Assembly: GCF_039536325.1 (NCBI RefSeq)
Contig: NZ_BAAAYO010000014.1
Coordinates: 372,001 to 436,000 of the forward strand
DNA from: Paenibacillus_AB hodogayensis
Lineage (GTDB): Bacteria > Bacillota > Bacilli > Paenibacillales > NBRC-103111
Direction: 5' to 3'
DNA length: 64,000 nt
This document shows, piece after piece, positions 58,477 through 64,000 of the stretch. Every line of letters starts with the position of its first letter. Positions within the stretch are counted from its first letter, which is position 1. A model generated the notes under the pieces. It did no database searches. It was not told the origin of the DNA and saw nothing but the letters and a program-made list of their open reading frames with translations. A program made the translations under genes and the position numbers.

Positions 58477-58920
58477 GTGTACCTCCGCCATGTCGATTCA
58501 ATCTCAATCCCCAACACTTGCTCTGCAAGATCTACAAGCTCGTTCTCTTGTAATTCGACACTATGAATGGCAATCCTCCAATTTGTACCCTTATAGAGGA
58601 ATTGGAGCACTTCGAAGTAGATGCTTTAAAAATCATTTAAGGTTGGTTCAACCATTTGCATGCCACATCTGCTATTAGAGCGGATCAGATATATAAGTTT
58701 TCAAATCGAATTGTCATTAAAAAGTTCGGTCATTTAAAACCTGCGATTTTCACAAATGTCACTAAAAATTTACGTATTTGCTTAACGATTGAATTACAGG
58801 CACATCCTCATAAAAAGGATGGTCGTAGCTTACCAGCAAATTGGCTTTCCCTATTTGGGCATACGGGGAATGTACTGGATAAGGTAAATATTCGATTCTC
58901 AAGGCGTACTGAGGATTCAT
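58461..58920 (-). pseudogene. Degraded or fragmentary gene between druA and mazG
   Basis: Two protein-like fragments lie on the minus strand. One begins at ATG 58920 after GAGGGA and reads MNPQYALRIEYLPYPVHSPY onwards until a stop near 58762. The other is open from 58625 to 58461 and contains FLYKGTNWRIAIHSVELQEN and then ELVDLAEQVLGIEIES; it overlaps the mazG start by 16 bp, as a true upstream operon gene would. Between them, short stretches in other frames (FLVTFVKIAGF, MTIRFENLYI) are broken by stops. It looks like one decayed gene of about 150 codons, or two very small genes. I do not recognise the family. An overlapping plus-strand frame (58656-58988) seems less likely. Confidence 0.4.
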
Positions 58921-58991
58921 TCCCTCTGCCTCCCGTTTCAAATTCGGGGTCAAATCGGCCCCCCGAATCTATTGACTTCAAAAAATAAAAA

Positions 58992-59021
58992 GCTGACCCA
59001 GGAGTCTCCCTAAATCAGCTA
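58992..59021 (-). terminator. Terminator of druA
   Basis: A stem AGCTGA/TCAGCT with an inner AGG-GAGA-CTCCT-like pairing is followed on the minus strand by TTTTTATTTTTT, 8 bp after the druA stop codon. Confidence 0.8.
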
Positions 59022-59028
59022 CAAATCT

Positions 59029-60930
59029 TTAATTACCGTTCAATTTATTACCCAATAAAAAGTTGTCAATATTAAAGTAACTTAATTGTTGTATTACCCT
59101 ATGATTTTCAATCCTCATCGATAACCAGCGTTCTCTCCAAAATCCACAAATTTCCTCAGTCGTCTGAACCGGAGTATTTTGCCATAAGTAATAATCTGGC
59201 CTATCCTCTTCGCCTCGCAAGTACTCATACGCATTCTCAGCTAACTTGATGCCATATACGATTCTTTTAAAACTGTGATTAAGCAAATGTTCGGACGGGA
59301 GTCCTAGCGCATCTAACCCTGCCCGTATCAAACGCATTCTAGGGCTAGTTCCTTCCCCGAAAGTATTACTTACTATACGTCTCCCATGTATTTTTGTAGT
59401 TAATTCAGAAAATGACTCAACTGTTTCATCAGAAATATATACGGTACCAAAACCTTTAGTGAGTCCTAATGATTGATACCCAATCTTATTTGGAGGCTCG
59501 CTACTATTGATAGCATGGGATGGAATATATAGTCTGTTGTATTGACTACTTCCGGACTCGTAAAGACTTGTTGTTCCTAGAAAAACTAACTGAGCAGGTT
59601 TGATAACAGGCTCACCTTTCATTGCTGAAGCAATTACTGACACCTGATTTCTATATTTTTCTTCGTAAGCTCGGATGATTTGAGGGCTCATCATCAACAA
59701 TGCAGTCAGTTTACCTCCCAACAAAAAGTTGTATGGTGGTACCGCGCCGCAAACGATAATATCCATCATATTCGCGCCAACTTTTTCTTTTTTATTCGAC
59801 TGTAGCGCTACAGATAAAGCTGATCGTCCACGTGAAGTTTGTACAAGCTGTTGCAACGACTCTTGGGGTTCATTTAAATTTAAATGATTAAAAAAGTCCT
59901 GTGCCTTGAATAACTTAAGAAGCGTCTTAGCCCGTTTTTTCTTATAAAACAAACCACGACAAACATTATCCCAATCAGCATTATTAATATTTGAAGTAAT
60001 TTTAGGAGCTTCTGCAACCGTATCACTTTCACTTTCCAAAAACTCATTTAGATCATTTATATACTCATTAACATTCAAGAGATTTATATCTTCATTTATT
60101 AAATCTCGTGACTGAATTTCTAATATTGATCTTTCAATGGAGTGCGATAAGCCATTTACTACTTGTTGAGCAGAAAGTTCGTCCATGTTTTGAAGACGTT
60201 CCCGCAAGCTTTCGATGGTCCATCCTATTTCGTTATCGCGGCAAGTTATCTGTACGATACTGCTGCCGAGAGCAGCAATACCTATAACTGGATGATACTC
60301 CTGTGCAGAATCTCTCACTAAAACAAAAATGTTTCTCCCTGGTGTAGGCTTATGAGGTAATGTCCATGTTAATCGGAAATATCTCCAAATATCTAGAAGC
60401 CTATATCCGGTATGCTCATCCCGATCAGTACTACTCTGTACAATTTGTAAGTAGGGTCTTATTGCATCCCCCTTTTGTTCTTGAATAGTACTTAGAAGTC
60501 GATTAACAGGTGCAGTTAAACTCTTTATAGACACCACTTTCCCCTTATATTTTTTGTATCTTTCCATTCTAAATATAAACTTTTTAAATGAATCACTCTC
60601 TAATTGCTTGTTTCTTTCATAGAATAATGCCTCTCTAAACCACTGCTTTTTTTCCATATTTTCTGGTGTTTCAGGATGATGAATGCTCACTGTTTTGTCT
60701 TCAATTTTCAAGTCCCATCCCTGTAGAAATAAATCTCTTAACAACAGCAATAAGCTTCGGAACTTAATGCTATCTAGAATTTCATTATCCTGCTCTGAAA
60801 TTATATTTGTGATCCAATGAGCCCTTTCCTCCCCCTCAGGGATGTCTAGAGCCTGTTTTAATATTTCATTTAGCTTCTTCAAGTTTTCTTCAGATAGAGA
60901 AGGCTGTAATATGGTTTTTCTATTAATCAT
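59029..60930 (-). CDS. druA: DruA-like protein (DUF4338) of a Druantia-type defence system
   Basis: A 633-residue protein. Residues about 176-240 carry the DUF4338 core (GYRLLDIWRYFRLTW, PGRNIFVLVRDSAQEYHPVIGIAALGSSIVQITCRDNEIGW), and a second conserved part reads LTALLMMSP, GTTSLYESGSSQYNRL and TKGFGTVYISD. DUF4338 defines DruA of Druantia antiphage systems; its biochemical activity is not settled. It lies 73 bp after a DruE-like helicase gene, with strong hairpins on both sides of the gene. The start is ATG 60930 after AGGTGA. DruB, DruC and DruD are not seen downstream, so it is not a standard type I operon. Confidence 0.85.
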   Translation of the reverse strand: MINRKTILQPSLSEENLKKLNEILKQALDIPEGEERAHWITNIISEQDNEILDSIKFRSLLLLLRDLFLQGWDLKIEDKTVSIHHPETPENMEKKQWFREALFYERNKQLESDSFKKFIFRMERYKKYKGKVVSIKSLTAPVNRLLSTIQEQKGDAIRPYLQIVQSSTDRDEHTGYRLLDIWRYFRLTWTLPHKPTPGRNIFVLVRDSAQEYHPVIGIAALGSSIVQITCRDNEIGWTIESLRERLQNMDELSAQQVVNGLSHSIERSILEIQSRDLINEDINLLNVNEYINDLNEFLESESDTVAEAPKITSNINNADWDNVCRGLFYKKKRAKTLLKLFKAQDFFNHLNLNEPQESLQQLVQTSRGRSALSVALQSNKKEKVGANMMDIIVCGAVPPYNFLLGGKLTALLMMSPQIIRAYEEKYRNQVSVIASAMKGEPVIKPAQLVFLGTTSLYESGSSQYNRLYIPSHAINSSEPPNKIGYQSLGLTKGFGTVYISDETVESFSELTTKIHGRRIVSNTFGEGTSPRMRLIRAGLDALGLPSEHLLNHSFKRIVYGIKLAENAYEYLRGEEDRPDYYLWQNTPVQTTEEICGFWRERWLSMRIENHRVIQQLSYFNIDNFLLGNKLNGN

Positions 60931-60955
60931 CAACTCTCACCTAACCGCCTAAAAT

Positions 60956-60993
60956 AAAAATGTTACCTCCCACCTTTCGGAGGTAACATTTTT
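60956..60993 (-). terminator. Strong hairpin between druE and druA
   Basis: A 15-bp perfect stem (AAAAATGTTACCTCC/GGAGGTAACATTTTT) with an 8-nt loop lies 10 bp after the druE stop and 25 bp before the druA start. The stem's last arm ends in TTTTT, then ATTTTAGG. It is a good terminator, yet there is no room for a separate druA promoter after it, so partial readthrough or attenuation is likely. Confidence 0.8.
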
Positions 60994-61003
60994 ATAAGCA
61001 AAA

Positions 61004-64000
61004 TTAACTTTTTTCAATTTTCTCTTTAAACTGCTTGTAGACCAAGGACAAGTTTCTTCCTATTAGATATTCATTAACCAATAATAACTGAGCTTCAGTA
61101 TAATGTCTTGCGAGAGGATGGAGTTTTTCTATATGGTTTTTATCAATTAGACTTGGAGCTACACCAAGAGCGATTTGACGATTTTGAGAGCTTATGACCC
61201 ATGGCACCTGAATTCCATTATAACTCACACTATCTTTACATGTGTAGCCTTCCAATTCTAAAATTCTAACCAATGGCTCAAGAACTTTTCTTTGTCGATC
61301 AATTTCCAAAATATTGGGTACCGTAGAATGAACCATGTATCTCAACAAACTTGCGCCTAAATGACGATCCAAATGAATATGCCAGTACCTATTTTGATAA
61401 TGCCGAATACAATCCGTACAAGAACGGTCACACTCTTGATGACAATTTTCTAATAGAACCAAGGCTTTATTTAGGATCATTGGCAACTTGTGAGCTGCTT
61501 GTTCTGCATATCCCGCACCACCTGCGAGGGAATCAAACATGTAAATATCCGCTCTTAATGGATCATCTGGATTTAATTTCACAAGTCTAAAGCCAACTTT
61601 GAACTCCGCGGGATCGATATCTAATTCTCTACTAGCTGATAATAACAAGGCTTCAGAAACTGTCCGCAGGGCGTCATTAATGATATGGTTGTCAAGATTA
61701 AGATTTACTGAACTGATAAGTGGTTCTTCTATATTTAAACGCAATAGCAACAAATCACTTTTAAAGTCGTGTCCTAAAAATACGTTTTGAAATAAACCCT
61801 GACATTTGGACGGCACCTGAACACCATAAACAGGTTCCACTTGATAGGGGCGATCATGAGAAACGTTAGGAGACTTTTTGTCTTCTGGATCAACAACCTT
61901 TGCTGCTCCGCACGACTCGCATACATAAAATCCAGCGTTGCTCTCATCATTGCCCTTATTAATTGTAACGAGCCATTGATCCTTCGCCTGAACAGAAATC
62001 AACTTTTCACCAATTCTTGTCCATCCCCCAATGTCATCCTCAGATAACGGAAGAGGGAATTGCGCGGTTGTAGCATACGTCAGTTCTTGTTCATCATCAC
62101 CTTCTATGATAGCTGCTCCCTTTTCAGGAAGAAATACTTCGGGTATTAAAAGTTTTCCTGAATCAAGTGTACCTGCACAAACAGGACATGGATCTTTATC
62201 ACTTAATTTTTCAGCCTCATCTATGTCACGAACAAATGTACATCTCCTACAGGACACATATTTTCTAAAATTAGATTTCGCTTGGAAAAGCTTTTCTGCT
62301 CGATTGATATCCGTAACTCTTGCTGCATTTGCTACAATCCCACCTGATCGATACGTCGTTTTGTCAATAACCACTAACCTTCCAGGCGCATATTCACTCA
62401 ATGCCTGATCAATAGATTGCTGTGGCAATTCTTTGGTAATTATCTTGAAACTATTTTTCCCTTTCTCTTTCTTTACCTCGATTGGAAAACTGCAAAGACT
62501 CGTTGGAAATGCATAACTCGGTAAAAAACCTTCATCAAATAAATAACTAAGAAGTTCATTTCTATTGGTACCTAGATCAAATTCATCTTCATCATCTTCT
62601 TCAGTAGTCTCGTCATTATTTATGTTACTTGATAAAACTGATTCCAGTTTCGACAACAATTCTTCTATGAAGTCGTGCACACATTTAATTTTGTCAGTTG
62701 CTATGTTTTCTGGCAACCACTCAATAATACGGTCAACCAGAGTTTTATTCTCGTAAATACCCTGTTTAATCCATTCGATAAATTTGGATTTGTTGAATTG
62801 GCTATCTGAATCCATGTCGAAAAAGTCTGCGACAGAACCAAGAGCAGCAAATAATGTCTTATCCTCATCTATTTTCACTTCGCTTCTATTAATCATTTCA
62901 TGAAAAAAGGTTTGAAACATAAATGCAAACACATGCCTTTTGGCAATCTTAGTATTATTCACTTTAATCATTGGTAATCGAGGAGAACCCGATACAATTT
63001 TCTCTGGATTTTGAAAATAGAAACTATCATGCGGCGCTCCTTCAGCATAAGTAATAACTGTAGACAGTGACGAGCCTCGTCGCCCTGCTCTCCCTGCTCT
63101 CTGTTGGTAATTTTCACGTTGAGGCGGGACATTTCTTAGTCCAACAGCAACTAAAGAGCCTATGTCAATTCCAACTTCCATTGTAGTGGTACAACTCAGC
63201 ACATCTACTGAACCTTCTACTAATTCATCTTGTTCTAGTTTTACATCTTGAAAACGCAACTCATATATTTCGTTCGAGGCAAAAATTTCACCTGCATCTT
63301 TATGTGATAGCTGTGCTGTGTGCTCTTCAGCAGTTACGTATTTAGGGCTGCTTTCATTGCGTATAGACTGCACGACTGGAGTACGTAGAAATCCCTTTCG
63401 TGCCTGCACGTAGTCATGGGTGTCAGGATCAAGAATGATGATATCCTTGTCGCCACAGTTAACACAGTAATTCCCCAGTTTAACAGGAGATATAAAGGTG
63501 CAACTGTTACATTTGTACCAATTTGAATCGATGTCAATCTTTAATACAACATCATTACTGTCTATAACATAGGCATCGCCAACCTTATGACACAGTCTCT
63601 TACGCAAAATTTCTTGAATACTCTTTACTTCTTCTGGGGTACATCTAAAATATTCTTCTAAGATAAACCTTTGTTCTTCTCCAATCTTCCCTGAACTTGT
63701 CCATGAACTTTGCGGGTATCCGGCCGCTTTTCGCCTTATAGATGCAGATATTTTTGTCTCTAATTCAAAAGCAAAATCCTCTAAAATATCTTCAATATAA
63801 TAGTTAGTTAAAGCTTCTATATGGGAAGCATCTAGTTTATCCGTAATTACCGATACTTCTTTACTTATCTTTTGTACCATTAGATTAGTAGGTACAAGAT
63901 ATCCAACCATCGCAGCCCTTAACGAATATTCTTTATTACACAATTGTCGCAGGACTGCTTTATAGTAACTGGAAGAAGGTCTGCACTCCCATTGCTGTTC
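61004..64000 (-). CDS. druE: DruE-like DEAD/DEAH helicase with DUF1998 domain (C-terminal part, runs off the right edge)
   Basis: The frame is open from the right edge of the window to a stop at 61004, at least 998 residues, and the N-terminus is missing. Visible parts, numbered from the edge: a CXXC zinc ribbon near 165 (YKCNSC...CVNCG), helicase motifs V and VI (CTTTMEVGIDIGS, NYQQRAGRAGRRG, about 275-310), more CXXC pairs (CRRCTF...CPVC; CESCG), and the C-terminal DUF1998 domain (DSLAGGAGYAEQAAHKL, then CHQECDRSCTDCIRHYQN). This is the C-terminal organisation of DruE, the shared helicase of Druantia systems; DISARM DrmA/DrmB and MrfA are related alternatives. The adjacent DruA supports DruE. 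Confidence 0.85.
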   Translation of the reverse strand, partial: EQQWECRPSSSYYKAVLRQLCNKEYSLRAAMVGYLVPTNLMVQKISKEVSVITDKLDASHIEALTNYYIEDILEDFAFELETKISASIRRKAAGYPQSSWTSSGKIGEEQRFILEEYFRCTPEEVKSIQEILRKRLCHKVGDAYVIDSNDVVLKIDIDSNWYKCNSCTFISPVKLGNYCVNCGDKDIIILDPDTHDYVQARKGFLRTPVVQSIRNESSPKYVTAEEHTAQLSHKDAGEIFASNEIYELRFQDVKLEQDELVEGSVDVLSCTTTMEVGIDIGSLVAVGLRNVPPQRENYQQRAGRAGRRGSSLSTVITYAEGAPHDSFYFQNPEKIVSGSPRLPMIKVNNTKIAKRHVFAFMFQTFFHEMINRSEVKIDEDKTLFAALGSVADFFDMDSDSQFNKSKFIEWIKQGIYENKTLVDRIIEWLPENIATDKIKCVHDFIEELLSKLESVLSSNINNDETTEEDDEDEFDLGTNRNELLSYLFDEGFLPSYAFPTSLCSFPIEVKKEKGKNSFKIITKELPQQSIDQALSEYAPGRLVVIDKTTYRSGGIVANAARVTDINRAEKLFQAKSNFRKYVSCRRCTFVRDIDEAEKLSDKDPCPVCAGTLDSGKLLIPEVFLPEKGAAIIEGDDEQELTYATTAQFPLPLSEDDIGGWTRIGEKLISVQAKDQWLVTINKGNDESNAGFYVCESCGAAKVVDPEDKKSPNVSHDRPYQVEPVYGVQVPSKCQGLFQNVFLGHDFKSDLLLLRLNIEEPLISSVNLNLDNHIINDALRTVSEALLLSASRELDIDPAEFKVGFRLVKLNPDDPLRADIYMFDSLAGGAGYAEQAAHKLPMILNKALVLLENCHQECDRSCTDCIRHYQNRYWHIHLDRHLGASLLRYMVHSTVPNILEIDRQRKVLEPLVRILELEGYTCKDSVSYNGIQVPWVISSQNRQIALGVAPSLIDKNHIEKLHPLARHYTEAQLLLVNEYLIGRNLSLVYKQFKEKIEKS

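Noticed and set aside
58656..58988. Plus-strand open frame of 110 codons between druA and mazG
   Set aside because: No ribosome site and no recognisable domain. The opposite strand has a strong site and protein-like fragments overlapping mazG.
1..64000. CRISPR arrays, insertion sequences, rRNA genes, integrase and attachment sites
   Set aside because: I saw no regularly spaced repeats, no transposase or integrase motifs and no rRNA sequence. The AT-rich islands therefore lack visible mobility genes in this window.

Overview
The window looks like chromosome of a spore-forming, Gram-positive Bacillota of the Paenibacillaceae type. The signs are strong AAGGAGG-type ribosome sites, a Spo0E-like domain, HxlR, YtrA-type GntR and YcdB/YcdC families, sugar ABC importers with no ATPase of their own, and a sigma-54 system of the Bacillus kind. 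The genus is an inference. Base composition changes along the window: the left 20 kb is fairly GC-rich, while about 22.8-25.9, 38.8-40.9, 50.7-53 and 56-64 kb are AT-richer, which suggests accessory DNA.

Layout. 1-4.6 kb: the 5' part of a BTAD/AAA regulator, a WYL regulator, and an HxlR regulator divergent from an MFS exporter (ytcD/ytbD-like). 5.3-7.7 kb: a two-gene carboxynorspermidine (polyamine) operon behind a long structured leader. 7.7-20.6 kb: a sigma-54 activator with its apparent target, a nine-gene minus-strand operon. It encodes an NCS1 permease, an acetoin-dehydrogenase-type E1alpha/E1beta/E2/E3 complex, a short-chain dehydrogenase, a Rieske oxygenase with a glutamate bridging residue and two aldehyde dehydrogenases. 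A near-consensus -24/-12 promoter and an inverted repeat shared with the activator's own upstream region tie them together. The substrate is not obvious, and this is the best candidate for an undescribed pathway.

20.7-26.9 kb: a GntR-ABC operon divergent from an ABC/FtsX exporter, with mirror-image operators, then an AraC regulator. 26.9-31.1 kb: ECF sigma factor, anti-sigma factor, an orphan solute-binding lipoprotein and a secreted YcdB/YcdC protein. 31.3-38.4 kb: a small membrane protein, a HEAT-repeat protein, an ABC-2 permease with adaptor under a divergent TetR, a slipin, and a Spo0E-like protein divergent from an XRE regulator. 38.6-42.4 kb: a truncated retropepsin, an alpha/beta hydrolase, a Fic protein, an unknown protein and a MazEF pair.

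42.7-49.2 kb: a two-component system (the regulator has a C-terminal frameshift), two sugar-type permeases, an HlyD-like adaptor and a binding lipoprotein in one operon. 49.4-55.9 kb: two drug-exporter loci with TetR regulators, a VanZ-like protein and another TetR. 56-64 kb: an AT-rich defence island with a DUF2075 nuclease/helicase plus MazG pair, a degraded gene, a DruA (DUF4338) protein and the C-terminal part of a DruE-like helicase, which runs off the right edge.
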